Shown here piece after piece: positions 1 through 8,431 of a stretch of DNA of 64,000 nt (position 1 is the stretch's first letter; every line of letters starts with the position of its first letter). Both the position numbers and the translations under genes were made by a program. The notes under the pieces are model-generated. The model was not told the origin of the DNA, ran no database searches, and saw only the letters and a list, made by a program, of their open reading frames with translations. The DNA comes from an uncultured Paracoccaceae bacterium (GTDB lineage Bacteria; Pseudomonadota; Alphaproteobacteria; Rhodobacterales; Rhodobacteraceae): the NCBI GenBank assembly GCA_913043905.1, contig CAJWNQ010000002.1, forward strand, positions 1 through 64,000, in the 5' to 3' direction.

Positions 1-1
1 T

Positions 2-409
2 CAACCATTAATTCTAAATTATTTGGGGTATACTATGGTGGAAAAAAATCAAAACCTTAAAGAAGCTCAAATGATGATTGAGAAAGCTGTAGCAGGGCGC
101 CCAGATAGTGGTTTCATCATTGACAGCTTAGGGTGGAGTTTGTTCACTTTGGGTAAGTTTGAAGATGCCGTTGGGCCAATGGAGCGCGCTGTAAAACTAC
201 TTCCTGATGATGCAATAGTTAATGATCATTTGGGAGACGTGTATTGGAAAGTAGGGCGCAAACGAGAAGCTAACTTTCAGTGGCGCCGTGCTATTTCTTT
301 TGACCCTGCTGAAAAAAAATTAATACGTATTCGCCATAAATTAGAAATTGGGCTCGATGCTGTACAGGCTGAAGAAGCTAATATTGATGTACCGTCTGGT
401 GTCCAGTAA
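2..409 (+). CDS. TPR-repeat protein, C-terminal part (5' end outside window)
   Basis: The reading frame is open from the left edge, so the true start lies upstream and only the C-terminal 135 or so residues are present. Two to three tetratricopeptide units are visible, with the TPR signature in DSLGWSLFTLGKFEDAV and NDHLGDVYWKVGRKREA. TPR repeats are protein-protein docking surfaces; in alphaproteobacteria large TPR proteins of this type sit directly upstream of ispE and are thought to act in the periplasm or at the outer membrane, but their partners are unknown. The stop lies 20 bases inside the following ispE, so the two genes are translationally coupled. The family call is firm; the function is not. 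Confidence 0.85.
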   Translation, partial: QPLILNYLGYTMVEKNQNLKEAQMMIEKAVAGRPDSGFIIDSLGWSLFTLGKFEDAVGPMERAVKLLPDDAIVNDHLGDVYWKVGRKREANFQWRRAISFDPAEKKLIRIRHKLEIGLDAVQAEEANIDVPSGVQ

Positions 410-1229
410 TCAAATAGCGAAAGCTAAGGTTAATCTTTGCCTTCATGTAACTGGTCAGCGTGAAGACGGATATCACCTATTGGACAGCTTGGTCGTATTT
501 GCGGATTATGGCGATGAGTTAAGTTTTGTTACAAATAATAGTCTACGGCTTACAATAGGTGGGCCTTTTGGTGATGAATTAAATAATGGTAAAAATAATT
601 TAATTTATAAAGCAGCTCAGATGCTGGACTTAGAGCTTGGTGTTGATATTGATTTGATAAAAAATTTACCTATTTCGTCTGGTATTGGTGGTGGATCTGC
701 TGATGCTGCTGCCACGCTCCGAGGGCTCGCAAAGCATTGGAATTTAGATTTGCCATCAGATAAAGGTTTAGCTTTGGGTGCTGACGTCCCAGTTTGCTTG
801 AGCTCCATTAGTCAGCGAATGCAGGGAATTGGTGATGTCTTGGCGCCCATAGGATTTTTACCAAAACTGGCTGCTATACTTATAAATACAGGAGATGGGG
901 TATCCACCCCAGATAGTTTTCATTCGTTAAACAATAAGAACAATGAAAGTATTGGTGAGTTACCAACAAAAAAAATGGATTTTATGGATACCATACAATA
1001 CTTGCGAGGGTTGCGAAATGATCTTCAAGAGCCAGTATGTAAACTGTTACCTTCTGTTCAAATTGTGATCAGTTCTTTGGATAGTTACGGGTCAAGTCTA
1101 TCAAGAATGTCAGGTTCAGGCGGAACATGTTTTGGCTTATTTAAAGATTTTCAGGAGGCATGTAAGGTTGTAAAAAAATTACAAGAAAAAAATCCAAGTT
1201 GGTGGATTAAACCTGTAATTTTAGGTTAA
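387..1229 (+). CDS. ispE: 4-diphosphocytidyl-2-C-methyl-D-erythritol kinase
   Basis: IspE phosphorylates the 2-hydroxyl of CDP-methylerythritol with ATP, the fourth step of the MEP isoprenoid pathway in the cytosol. About 280 residues, normal for the family. Visible GHMP-kinase features are the N-terminal AKAKVNLCLHVTGQREDGYH block with the catalytic lysine (K14 from the chosen ATG), the glycine-rich ATP loop LPISSGIGGGSAD (residues 94-106), GADVPV with the catalytic aspartate (D133), and the C-terminal MSGSGGTCF motif. The chosen ATG overlaps the TPR gene by 23 bases; GTG at 399 is an alternative. It is convergent with, and overlaps by 4 bases, the prenyl synthase gene, whose substrate chain it feeds. 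Confidence 0.95.
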   Translation: MYRLVSSNQIAKAKVNLCLHVTGQREDGYHLLDSLVVFADYGDELSFVTNNSLRLTIGGPFGDELNNGKNNLIYKAAQMLDLELGVDIDLIKNLPISSGIGGGSADAAATLRGLAKHWNLDLPSDKGLALGADVPVCLSSISQRMQGIGDVLAPIGFLPKLAAILINTGDGVSTPDSFHSLNNKNNESIGELPTKKMDFMDTIQYLRGLRNDLQEPVCKLLPSVQIVISSLDSYGSSLSRMSGSGGTCFGLFKDFQEACKVVKKLQEKNPSWWIKPVILG

Positions 1230-2215
1230 GTTATTCTTCTTACTACATAATCTGATAAGTCCATTAGGGCATTTCGAATTTCACTTTCAGGCAAGGTATT
1301 CATTGCTTGCTTAGCTTTATTGGCCCAATAGAGTGCATCTTTGCGTGCTTCTTCTAATGCGCCATGCTTTATCATTAACTCTAATGCATGGTCTAAATCA
1401 TCGTCTTGCTGGTCGCCTTTTTCAATAGTGCGGATCCAAAAATTTTTCTCTTTCTGATCAGCTTTTGTTAAAACTTTAATTAATGGCAAACTCATTTTGC
1501 GTTCTCTGAAATCGTCTCCAATACTTTTGCCTAAATTGGAGCTTTCTCCAGCATAATCCAGTAGGTCATCAGTTATTTGAAAGCTAATACCTAATGCATC
1601 TCCATAAGCGGCTAAGGCATCTATAATTTTTTCATCAGCGTATGAAATTACGCCACCAACTTTACAGGCAGCTTCAAATAATGCAGCAGTTTTACCACGG
1701 ATTACTTTAAGATATGTATCTTCTGAAGTATTCAAGTTTTGTGCTACAGTAAGTTGTAAGACTTCACCTTCTGCAATTTTTGCTGAAGCGTTAGCAAGAA
1801 TATCTAAGACACGTAAATTACCAGTTTCTACCATTAATTGAAAAGAGCGTGAAAATAAATAGTCTCCAACTAAAACAGAAGATTGATTATCCCATAATAA
1901 GTTAGCGGTTGGACGCCCACGGCGTTGTTGGCTTTCGTCTACAACATCATCATGCAATAAAGTTGCTGTGTGGATGAACTCTACAGTTGCGGCTAGGTGA
2001 ATATGATATGGGGTTTTATTACCACACATTTTTGCTGCTGCTAAAGTTAACATTGGGCGCAAACGTTTTCCGCCAGCATCAATTAAATGCGCAGTAACTT
2101 CGGGTATACGTGGTGCCTCTTTTGACGCCATGCGTTGTTTTATTAATTTATCAACTGCATCCATATCGTCGATGAATATATTCGCAAGCTGATCATGGGG
2201 TTTATTTAAAGGCAC
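1226..2215 (-). CDS. ispB: All-trans polyprenyl diphosphate synthase (octaprenyl/decaprenyl type)
   Basis: This 329-residue protein is a trans-isoprenyl diphosphate synthase that builds the long ubiquinone side chain by repeated addition of isopentenyl diphosphate. Both aspartate-rich metal-binding motifs are intact: DDVVD at residues 89-93 (FARM) and DDLLD at 216-220 (SARM), together with GGKRLRP near residue 48. Alphaproteobacteria mostly make ubiquinone-10, so the product is probably decaprenyl diphosphate (the ddsA name), but chain length cannot be read from these motifs. The gene converges on ispE with a 4-base overlap, a common arrangement in Rhodobacterales, which joins MEP-pathway and quinone functions. 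Confidence 0.92.
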   Translation of the reverse strand: MPLNKPHDQLANIFIDDMDAVDKLIKQRMASKEAPRIPEVTAHLIDAGGKRLRPMLTLAAAKMCGNKTPYHIHLAATVEFIHTATLLHDDVVDESQQRRGRPTANLLWDNQSSVLVGDYLFSRSFQLMVETGNLRVLDILANASAKIAEGEVLQLTVAQNLNTSEDTYLKVIRGKTAALFEAACKVGGVISYADEKIIDALAAYGDALGISFQITDDLLDYAGESSNLGKSIGDDFRERKMSLPLIKVLTKADQKEKNFWIRTIEKGDQQDDDLDHALELMIKHGALEEARKDALYWANKAKQAMNTLPESEIRNALMDLSDYVVRRIT

Positions 2216-2278
2216 TTTATCCTCTTAACTTTTTGATGTCCCTGTACATATAGCTGATCTATCGGTTAACTCAACAAT

Positions 2279-2500
2279 ATGAAAGAATTATTCAAGACAA
2301 ATGACCCAACACTTATAAGCTTCGCCTCAGCACTCCTTAAAGCTGAAGAAATCGTATGCTTCTCTTTAGACACACATATGAGTGTGCTTGAGGGTAGCAT
2401 AGGTATAATGCCATGCCGAGTCATGGTAAGTAATGATAACTATTTTTTAGCATGTATAATTTTGCGAGATAATGATTTTGAACTATCGGAAAATAGATAA
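2279..2500 (+). CDS. DUF2007-family small protein
   Basis: A 73-residue protein resembling the DUF2007 (putative signal-transducing) family, of unknown biochemical role. The recognisable parts are the N-terminal ELFKTNDPTLISFASALL and the DTHMSVLEGSIGIMP segment. No signal peptide or membrane segment is seen. Its TAA overlaps the ATG of the next methyltransferase gene by one base, so the pair is translationally coupled. The region between it and the divergent prenyl synthase is only 63 bases, and must hold both promoters. The family call is by recall of the sequence pattern. Confidence 0.75.
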   Translation: MKELFKTNDPTLISFASALLKAEEIVCFSLDTHMSVLEGSIGIMPCRVMVSNDNYFLACIILRDNDFELSENR

Positions 2501-3240
2501 TGGAAACACAAGACACATTTTTAAATCAGCAGTTAATTATCAGACAACCAAGAAATGGATACCGTGCAGCAACTGATCCAGTATTTATGGCAGCAAGTAT
2601 ACCAGCACGAGCTGGGCAATCAATTTTAGATATTGGCTGTGGGGTTGGTGTAGCTTCGTTATGTTTGGGCGCGCGTATTCCTGGGCTTTTTTTAACGGGG
2701 ATTGAGTTACAGATGGAGTACTCTATGTTAGCTAAGGTTAATGCGGCAAACAATAATTTATACTTTGACGTAATAAATACAGACCTAGCAAACCTTCCAG
2801 ATGCTTTGAGGCAAAAAAGTTTTGATCATATAATGACAAACCCCCCTTTTTTTATTCCTAAGACTTTATCCAAGCCATTAGATTTAGGAAAACTTTTAGC
2901 AAATGTTGAAACCATGGAATTAGAAGACTGGATTACTTTAAGTTTAAAGCGTTTAAAGTCGCATGGGAGTTTTACTATTATACATTTGGCTGAACGCTTA
3001 CCTGAAATTTTGACTCACATGGCTCAAAGTTGTGGAAATATTCGAATTCTACCAATTGCATCGCGAAAAGAGTACCCCGCCAAACGCATCATTATTCAAG
3101 CAATTAAAGGATCTAAAAGCCCAATGAAGTTGTTGCCACCATTTATAGTACATGACGGTGACCAGCATAATAAAGATGGCAATGACTACTCATTAGTTGC
3201 TGAAAAAATTCTGCGCTATGGAGCTGAGCTAAACTTATAA
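2500..3240 (+). CDS. TrmN6-like N6-adenine methyltransferase
   Basis: A 246-residue class I SAM-dependent methyltransferase. The SAM loop is DIGCGVGVASL (from residue 44) and the catalytic motif is NPPFF (from residue 114), the (N/D)PPF signature of amino-group methyltransferases. The N-terminal GYRAATDPVFMAA matches the tRNA1(Val) adenine-37 N6-methyltransferase (TrmN6/YfiC) family, so a tRNA substrate is likely, although the same fold includes protein and rRNA methylases. It is translationally coupled to the upstream DUF2007 gene. No terminator with a clear U-run follows. Confidence 0.82.
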   Translation: METQDTFLNQQLIIRQPRNGYRAATDPVFMAASIPARAGQSILDIGCGVGVASLCLGARIPGLFLTGIELQMEYSMLAKVNAANNNLYFDVINTDLANLPDALRQKSFDHIMTNPPFFIPKTLSKPLDLGKLLANVETMELEDWITLSLKRLKSHGSFTIIHLAERLPEILTHMAQSCGNIRILPIASRKEYPAKRIIIQAIKGSKSPMKLLPPFIVHDGDQHNKDGNDYSLVAEKILRYGAELNL

Positions 3241-3394
3241 ATGGGTTTGTAAATGTATATGGTTTATTATTAATAGGCGGAACTTTACTATTAGTATCAT
3301 CTGAAATAAATTTTGATGACAAATAGCACATTTTATGGTGCACTCTTTTTAGGCCTATCCGTTTGGAGGTCATTATAAAATAAAGGAGATTAGT

Positions 3395-3559
3395 ATGACG
3401 GTGAGTTCTCATGTAATCGAGCTCAAAAAGAAACACTCCAACCTTTCTGAACAACTGGAGCGTTGGCAAAGAAGTCCCTCTATAGATTCATTAGACCTGA
3501 AGAGCTTAAAGCAGAAAAAGCTAAGGTTAAAAGAAGAGATTCACCGATTATCAAACTAA
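3395..3559 (+). CDS. YdcH/DUF465-like small coiled-coil protein
   Basis: A 54-residue ORF starting with ATG after a good Shine-Dalgarno (AAAGGAGAT, ending 4 bases upstream). It is rich in Lys, Leu and Glu and predicted all-helical: HVIELKKKHSNLSEQLE at the start and LKQKKLRLKEEIHRL at the end, the pattern of DUF465/YdcH proteins, whose function is not established. A strong intrinsic terminator starts 4 bases after the stop, which supports a real single-gene transcription unit. Confidence 0.85.
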   Translation: MTVSSHVIELKKKHSNLSEQLERWQRSPSIDSLDLKSLKQKKLRLKEEIHRLSN

Positions 3560-3562
3560 TAT

Positions 3563-3585
3563 AAGGCACCTTTGGTGCCTTTTTG
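3563..3585 (+). terminator. Intrinsic terminator after the YdcH-like gene
   Basis: A perfect 8-bp stem (AAGGCACC/GGTGCCTT) closes a TTT loop and is followed by a T-rich run. It ends the small YdcH-like gene. Confidence 0.88.
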
Positions 3586-3664
3586 CTTTGGTATATTTAG
3601 TTATCCATCATATGTTCAAGATATCCTTAATCTTAATTGTGTAAATACTAAAGGCCAGGACATA

Positions 3665-4234
3665 ATGAAACGATGCGATTGGTGTGGCAATGATCCACTT
3701 TATGTAAAATATCACGATACAGAGTGGGGTGTGCCTGAGTACGCGTCTCAGGCTTTATGGGAAAAGTTAGTTTTAGACGGGTTTCAGGCGGGCTTAAGTT
3801 GGATTACAGTTTTAAAAAAACGCGATGCTTTTCGTTCAGCGTTTAAGGGCTTTAACCCCCATGCTATTGCTGAATTTACTAATATAGATATCGAAAATTT
3901 GATGCAAAATGTTGGAATTGTACGAAACCGTAGCAAAATTAATTCTACCATCAAAGGTGCACGATTATGGCAAGAAATTGATGCTACAAAAGGTTTTGAT
4001 AATTACATCTGGAATTTTGTTGATGGCAAGCCAATTCAAAACAACTTTAAATTAATTGAAAATGTACCAGAATTTACTGATCTATCAATTAAAGTGTCCA
4101 AAGAGTTAAAGACGACTGGCTTTAGTTTTTGTGGGCCAACGATTACTTATGCTTGGATGGAAGCTTGTGGATTAGTTAATGATCATATTGTTGGGTGTAA
4201 GTGTCATGAGTATGTAAAAACGTTAGCTCGATGA
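3665..4234 (+). CDS. tag: DNA-3-methyladenine glycosylase I
   Basis: Tag excises 3-methyladenine (and weakly 3-methylguanine) from alkylated DNA, the first step of base excision repair. The 189-residue protein has the family's zinc-snap residues at C4, H17 and the C-terminal H-x3-C of NDHIVGCKC, and the LSWITVLKKR block. The general-acid position that is Glu38 in E. coli is Asp here (LDGFQAGLSW), a variant I recall as common in alphaproteobacterial Tag. The start at MKRCDW is chosen because these residues are needed for the zinc site; an in-frame ORF extends further upstream but overlaps the terminator. Confidence 0.93.
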   Translation: MKRCDWCGNDPLYVKYHDTEWGVPEYASQALWEKLVLDGFQAGLSWITVLKKRDAFRSAFKGFNPHAIAEFTNIDIENLMQNVGIVRNRSKINSTIKGARLWQEIDATKGFDNYIWNFVDGKPIQNNFKLIENVPEFTDLSIKVSKELKTTGFSFCGPTITYAWMEACGLVNDHIVGCKCHEYVKTLAR

Positions 4235-4395
4235 CTTTATTAAACTTATAATATTTTTTATTTTAGTTCTAGATACATTAAAAATGTAGCCTTGTTTTTT
4301 TATTAATTAAACACTGAAATAAAATAACTGTTAACCCCTTTTGTTTTAATTAAACAAATACTAATATAATTTAAAATAAAAAAGAAAGTTTTATT

Positions 4396-5112
4396 GTGCG
4401 TATTTTAATATTAGCCCTTATTTCAGTGTTTATCACTTTTACGCCTGCTACATCACAAACATTAAGTGAAAAAGACATTAAACGTTTGGCGTTAGAAGCA
4501 ATTTTAGAAAACCCAAAAATTGTGATGGATGCCATAAACATTTTGCGTGATCGTGATGAAGCAAATAAAGGTCTATCGCAAAAACAAGCATATTTAGATA
4601 ATAAAGAATTATTAGTTATGGATCCCAACGCTCCTGTTTTGGGTAATCCAAATGGTGACATAACAATTGTTGAATTTTTTGATTATAACTGTGGCTATTG
4701 TAAAAAAGCAATGCCAGTGATGCAGGCACTCATGGAAAATGATAATAATTTGCGTGTTGTATACCGTGAATTCCCTATTTTGTCTGCAGGCTCTGTTTTT
4801 GCCAGCCGCGCTGCACTGGCATCTCGGGTCCAGGGCAAATACTTAGAGTTCCATGAAGCTTTAATGTCAGCACAAAAAGTTGATGAAACTTCTGTAATAG
4901 TAATAGCAAGAAAAATTGGTTTAGATGTTAATAAGCTTATTATTGATATGGAACACCCTGCAGTATCTGAACACATACAGACGTCGCGGGATTTGGCGGA
5001 TGCATTGCAATTTACTGGTACGCCGTCATTTGTTATTGGTAATGAGTTAGTTGGAGGCTACATCCCAGTAGAAGCAATGGCAAAAATTATAATATCTGAA
5101 CGTGAAGGTTGA
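4396..5112 (+). CDS. Secreted DsbA-family thiol-disulfide oxidoreductase
   Basis: A 238-residue periplasmic thioredoxin-fold protein. A signal peptide is visible (hydrophobic residues 3-18, cleavage near ATSQ), followed by a helical region and the DsbA domain. The redox motif is CGYC (C99-C102), and the cis-proline loop is TGTP (P210), both intact. The start is GTG. The extended N-terminal helical segment with ENPKIVMDAI resembles the ScsC/Com1 or BdbD-like group, so the protein could be an oxidase or an isomerase; the sequence alone does not decide. The 160 bases upstream are very AT-rich with no clear motif. Confidence 0.88.
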   Translation: MRILILALISVFITFTPATSQTLSEKDIKRLALEAILENPKIVMDAINILRDRDEANKGLSQKQAYLDNKELLVMDPNAPVLGNPNGDITIVEFFDYNCGYCKKAMPVMQALMENDNNLRVVYREFPILSAGSVFASRAALASRVQGKYLEFHEALMSAQKVDETSVIVIARKIGLDVNKLIIDMEHPAVSEHIQTSRDLADALQFTGTPSFVIGNELVGGYIPVEAMAKIIISEREG

Positions 5113-5235
5113 TAGGGTTAATTTGCTATCATTTTGCTAGCCCCAATAAATAGAATTATGGAATAAGCATCTCATGGCTTGAAATCCCAGCACTTGCGCG
5201 TTATCACATGATCTGATCAGTTATAGGAGTGCATA

Positions 5236-5433
5236 ATGGCACGCACCAATCCATTGCAGTTTATTCAGCAAGTTCGAGCAGAAATTTCTAAAGTTGTTTG
5301 GCCAAACCGGCGTGAAACCACTATTACAACTGTAATGGTTTTTATTATGGCAAGTTTGTTTGCAATTTTCTTTTTTGGTGCAGATCAAGTTATCAAACTT
5401 GGATTAAATACAATTCTAGGTATAGGTACTTGA
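5236..5433 (+). CDS. secE: Preprotein translocase subunit SecE
   Basis: The 65-residue single-span form of SecE, which clamps SecY in the translocon. A basic amphipathic N-terminus with the conserved EISKVVWPNRRET motif (residues 16-28) precedes one membrane segment (about 30-50). The Shine-Dalgarno TAGGAG is 6 bases upstream. It heads the secE-nusG-rplK-rplA cluster, as in most bacteria. I recall tRNA-Trp being immediately upstream of secE in many alphaproteobacteria; here the 123-base spacer contains no tRNA. Confidence 0.96.
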   Translation: MARTNPLQFIQQVRAEISKVVWPNRRETTITTVMVFIMASLFAIFFFGADQVIKLGLNTILGIGT

Positions 5434-5445
5434 ATTCACACAGTT

Positions 5446-5462
5446 TCGGCGCTAAACGCCGA
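5446..5462 (+). promoter_or_regulatory. Hairpin in the secE-nusG spacer
   Basis: A perfect 6-bp GC-rich stem TCGGCG/CGCCGA with a CTAAA loop starts 13 bases after the secE stop. No U-run follows, so it looks like an mRNA processing or stabilising element or a weak attenuator in a 159-base spacer. Confidence 0.45.
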
Positions 5463-5592
5463 TAAATCATTACTAAAAAGTACACAACGATTCTTTATGT
5501 GTACTCTTTTATGTAGGTCTGAGGTCTTATAAGGTCTTAAAAATAAAATGAATTAACGGGCGACGTGTTGTCCAAGCAAAGGCACAATAACA

Positions 5593-6126
5593 ATGGCTAA
5601 ACGGTGGTATTCGGTAAGTGTTCTTTCTAATTTTGAAAAGAAAGTCGCCGAACTGATCAATGAAGCAGTCGAGCAAGAAGGCATGCAGGACGAAATCGAA
5701 CAGGTTTTAGTTCCGACTGAAGAAGTTGTTGAAGTGCGGCGCGGCAAGAAAGTGACTGCTGAACGCCGTTTCATGCCTGGTTATTTGCTTGTGCGGATGG
5801 AAATGTCCGAAAAAGGCTATCATTTAATTAATAACATAAATCGAGTAACGGGATTTTTGGGCCAGCCTGGCAAGCCAAGCCCAATGCGCGATAAAGAAGT
5901 TGCTTTCATTTTAAATCAAGTTGAAGAGGGCGCAGAAAATCCACGTAACTTAATTACCTTTGATATAGGCGAGCAGGTCAATGTAACTGAAGGTCCGTTT
6001 GAAGGCTTTTCTGGTATGGTTGAAGATGTTGACCAAGAGAACTCACGATTGAAGGTTACGGTATCAATTTTTGGACGGGCAACACCTGTCGAACTAGAAT
6101 TCACACAGGTTATGAAGCAAAATTAA
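5593..6126 (+). CDS. nusG: Transcription termination/antitermination factor NusG
   Basis: NusG binds RNA polymerase, increases processivity and links it to Rho and the ribosome. The 177-residue protein starts at MAKRWYSVSVLSNFEKKV, the start of the NGN domain (about 1-110) with FMPGYLLVRM. A C-terminal KOW domain follows, with GEQVNVTEGPFEGFSGMV (about 125-142). It is complete and of normal length. It lies between secE and the L11/L1 genes and is probably cotranscribed with them. Confidence 0.97.
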   Translation: MAKRWYSVSVLSNFEKKVAELINEAVEQEGMQDEIEQVLVPTEEVVEVRRGKKVTAERRFMPGYLLVRMEMSEKGYHLINNINRVTGFLGQPGKPSPMRDKEVAFILNQVEEGAENPRNLITFDIGEQVNVTEGPFEGFSGMVEDVDQENSRLKVTVSIFGRATPVELEFTQVMKQN

Positions 6127-6140
6127 TCTTGTGATGTACA

Positions 6141-6181
6141 TGTGGGAGGAGACGGTCGCGCGCGATCAAAACCGCACCACA
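6141..6181 (+). promoter_or_regulatory. Candidate L1-responsive leader upstream of rplK
   Basis: Outer arms TGTGG (6141-6145) and CCACA (6177-6181) and inner arms CGGT (6153-6156) and ACCG (6171-6174) fold around an asymmetric GAGGAGA internal loop and a self-complementary TCGCGCGCGA tip. In E. coli ribosomal protein L1 represses the L11-L1 mRNA through a leader helix mimicking its 23S site. The position and shape fit such a site, but this is inference from secondary structure. Confidence 0.4.
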
Positions 6182-6236
6182 CCAAATTGTTCTAAGGGGC
6201 ACGCGGCCCTAAGGATCGGAGCTAAAGGAGGCCATT

Positions 6237-6662
6237 ATGGCTAAAAAGATTGCTGGTACTATGAAGCTGCAGGTTCCTGCAGGCGCAGCTAACCCATCCC
6301 CACCAGTGGGCCCAGCTTTGGGTCAACGTGGTATAAATATTATGGAATTCTGTAAGGCGTTTAACGCCCAAACTCAAGAATTGGAAAACGGGGCGCCATG
6401 CCCAACTGTTATCACATATTATGCTGATAAGTCCTTTACTATGGAAATAAAAACTTCTCCTGCTTCTTATTTTTTGAAAAAAGCAGCAAAGCTAAAATCT
6501 GGTGCTACAAATCCTAGTCGTGAAGTTGTTGGATCAGTTTCTAAAAAGCAATTGCGAGAAATTGCAGAAGCTAAAATGAAAGATTTAAACGCTAACGATA
6601 TTGAGTCGGCGATGAAGATTATTGCGGGTTCTGCTCGTTCCATGGGTATTGAGGTGAAGTAA
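6237..6662 (+). CDS. rplK: 50S ribosomal protein L11
   Basis: L11 forms the GTPase-associated centre with 23S rRNA helices 43/44. The 141-residue protein is standard: the N-terminal domain has [22 protein letters not shown] (factor-binding, proline-rich), and the C-terminal rRNA-binding domain ends [12 protein letters not shown] strong Shine-Dalgarno AAAGGAGG is present. The TAA overlaps the ATG of rplA by one base. Confidence 0.97.
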   Translation: MAKKIAGTMKLQVPAGAANPSPPVGPALGQRGINIMEFCKAFNAQTQELENGAPCPTVITYYADKSFTMEIKTSPASYFLKKAAKLKSGATNPSREVVGSVSKKQLREIAEAKMKDLNANDIESAMKIIAGSARSMGIEVK

Positions 6663-7360
6663 TGGCAAAATTTGGTAAAAGAACTACAGCTGCTCGTGCC
6701 TCATTTGAAGGTAAAGCAAGTGTTACAATCGCAGAAGCAGTTTCCTTAATTAAGGCAAGTGCCGTTGCAAAATTTGATGAGAGTATTGATATAGCAATGA
6801 ATTTGGGCGTTGATCCTCGTCATGCTGATCAAATGGTTCGTGGTGTTATTGGCATGCCAAATGGCACTGGTAAAACTATGCGAGTCGCTGTGTTTGCGCG
6901 TGATGCAAAAGCAGATGAGGCTAAGGCCGCTGGAGCAGATATCGTTGGTGCAGAAGACTTAATGGAAATTGTTCAAGGTGGAACAATTGATTTTGATCGT
7001 TGTATTGCTACGCCCGACATGATGGGTGTTGTTGGTCGTTTGGGTAAAGTTTTAGGCCCTCGCAATTTGATGCCAAACCCACGTGTTGGTACTGTGACAA
7101 TGGACGTTAAATCTGCTGTTGAAGCTGCCAAAGGTGGTGAAGTGCAGTTTAAAGTTGAAAAAGCGGGAGTAATCCATGCTGGTGTAGGTAAAGCATCCTT
7201 CACTGAAGCTAAGCTGGCTGAAAATATTCAAGCTTTTGTAGACGCGGTCCGCAAAGCTAAACCAGAAGGCGCTAAAGGCACATACATAAAGAAGATCGTA
7301 TTATCTTCTACCATGGGTCCATCGATTTCTTTAGATGTAGATGCTGCAACTGGTGCATAA
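6662..7360 (+). CDS. rplA: 50S ribosomal protein L1
   Basis: L1 builds the mobile stalk that handles deacylated tRNA in the E site, and in E. coli it also autoregulates the L11-L1 mRNA. The 232-residue protein contains the L1 signature around [21 protein letters not shown] and the paired domain segments [22 protein letters not shown]. Its start overlaps the rplK stop, and a strong terminator follows 21 bases after its stop. Confidence 0.97.
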   Translation: MAKFGKRTTAARASFEGKASVTIAEAVSLIKASAVAKFDESIDIAMNLGVDPRHADQMVRGVIGMPNGTGKTMRVAVFARDAKADEAKAAGADIVGAEDLMEIVQGGTIDFDRCIATPDMMGVVGRLGKVLGPRNLMPNPRVGTVTMDVKSAVEAAKGGEVQFKVEKAGVIHAGVGKASFTEAKLAENIQAFVDAVRKAKPEGAKGTYIKKIVLSSTMGPSISLDVDAATGA

Positions 7361-7381
7361 AAATAAAATATTTTAGAATTT

Positions 7382-7413
7382 AAAAGGTCCCAACATGATG
7401 GGGCCTTTTTTTT
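7382..7413 (+). terminator. Intrinsic terminator after rplA
   Basis: An 11-bp stem AAAAGGTCCCA/TGGGGCCTTTT with one G-U pair and a 6-base loop continues into a long T-run. It ends the secE-nusG-rplKA unit, so rplJL-rpoBC must start from its own promoter in the 478-base spacer. Confidence 0.92.
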
Positions 7414-7572
7414 AACTATAATCTAATAAATTTTTTTGACTATTAGTCTCAATGTTTGAATTTTAGGGTGAGCAATAAACAGAATATTTTGAATAAATAA
7501 ATTTATAATTTATGATGACAATAGCCACACATAGTAAAGCTAATTTTTCAATTATAATAAAAAGTTACCCCC

Positions 7573-7601
7573 TTCACATCAGGTTCAAACCCGCCTATAC
7601 A
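7573..7601 (+). promoter_or_regulatory. Probable sigma-70 promoter for rplJL-rpoBC
   Basis: TTCACA (7573-7578), a 17-base spacer, then TATACA (7596-7601). It lies downstream of the rplA terminator and about 240 bases before rplJ, leaving room for a long leader. It is the best -35/-10 pair I see in this spacer. Confidence 0.55.
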
Positions 7602-7838
7602 CCAAATATCCAAAAGAGTGTCGATTCGTCGATATTTTTTTTGGTACTGTCCGAGATGGTGGGTTTTACGAAAGTAATATAATGCCTACCTGAGATGGGA
7701 ACCGAACAAATTATACCTTTGGCTATGCCTCGGGTGATTTTGGAAGGGGCCCGTAATTAGGACCCTAACTGCTGATCCTGAAAGATCAGTTAAACTGAGC
7801 CGGGGAACAATACGTTCCCTATAATTTGGAGAAACACT
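7602..7838 (+). promoter_or_regulatory. Structured rplJ leader (candidate L10/L12 autoregulatory leader)
   Basis: The 5' untranslated region of rplJ is about 230 bases long. Visible elements are CTGATC/GATCAG (7772-7777 with 7784-7789) and GGGAAC/GTTCCC (7803-7808 with 7814-7819), the second ending 8 bases before the Shine-Dalgarno TGGAG. In many bacteria the L10-(L12)4 complex binds this leader to repress rplJL translation. The position and length fit; the protein-binding core was not identified with certainty. Confidence 0.55.
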
Positions 7839-8351
7839 GTGGATAGAGCCCAAAAAGAAGCCTTAGTCGACGAACTAGGTCAAATCTTCACGGACTCTGG
7901 TGTTGTTGTCGTATCTCACTACGCCGGCATAACAGTTGCAGAAATGCAAGACTTCCGATCGCGCATGCGTGATGTAGGTGGTAATGTACGTGTAGCCAAA
8001 AATAAGCTCGCTAAGATCGCTCTTGAGGGCAAGCCGTGTGAAAGTATTTCAGGTTTGTTGGATGGAATGACAGTATTGTCTTTCTCAGAAGACCCAGTTG
8101 CCGCCGCGAAAGTGACGGAAGAATATGCCAAAGGAAACGATAAACTCGTTATTCTTGGTGGGTCAATGGGTGATAATGCATTGGATCGCGCTGGTGTCAA
8201 AGCTGTTGCCGCAATGCCATCACGTGAGGAGCTTATTGCTTCAATCGTTGGTTGTATAGCTGCGCCTGCATCGAACATCGCGGGAGCCATAGGCGCGCCT
8301 GCCTCTAATATTGCTTCTATTTTAGAAACAATCGAAGAGAAAGCTGCTTAA
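7839..8351 (+). CDS. rplJ: 50S ribosomal protein L10
   Basis: L10 (P0) anchors L7/L12 dimers to the ribosomal stalk base. The 170-residue protein has an N-terminal rRNA-binding domain ([31 protein letters not shown]) and a C-terminal helix, [13 protein letters not shown], that carries the L12 dimers. The start codon is GTG, supported by TGGAG 7 bases upstream. It is followed by rplL after 80 bases with no terminator. Confidence 0.96.
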   Translation: MDRAQKEALVDELGQIFTDSGVVVVSHYAGITVAEMQDFRSRMRDVGGNVRVAKNKLAKIALEGKPCESISGLLDGMTVLSFSEDPVAAAKVTEEYAKGNDKLVILGGSMGDNALDRAGVKAVAAMPSREELIASIVGCIAAPASNIAGAIGAPASNIASILETIEEKAA

Positions 8352-8431
8352 CTGCAAATGAAATTGTCGGTGTTCGTAATTACGTGCATCACTGGAAAAA
8401 TAGAACTTAAAAACTGAACTGGATATATCAA

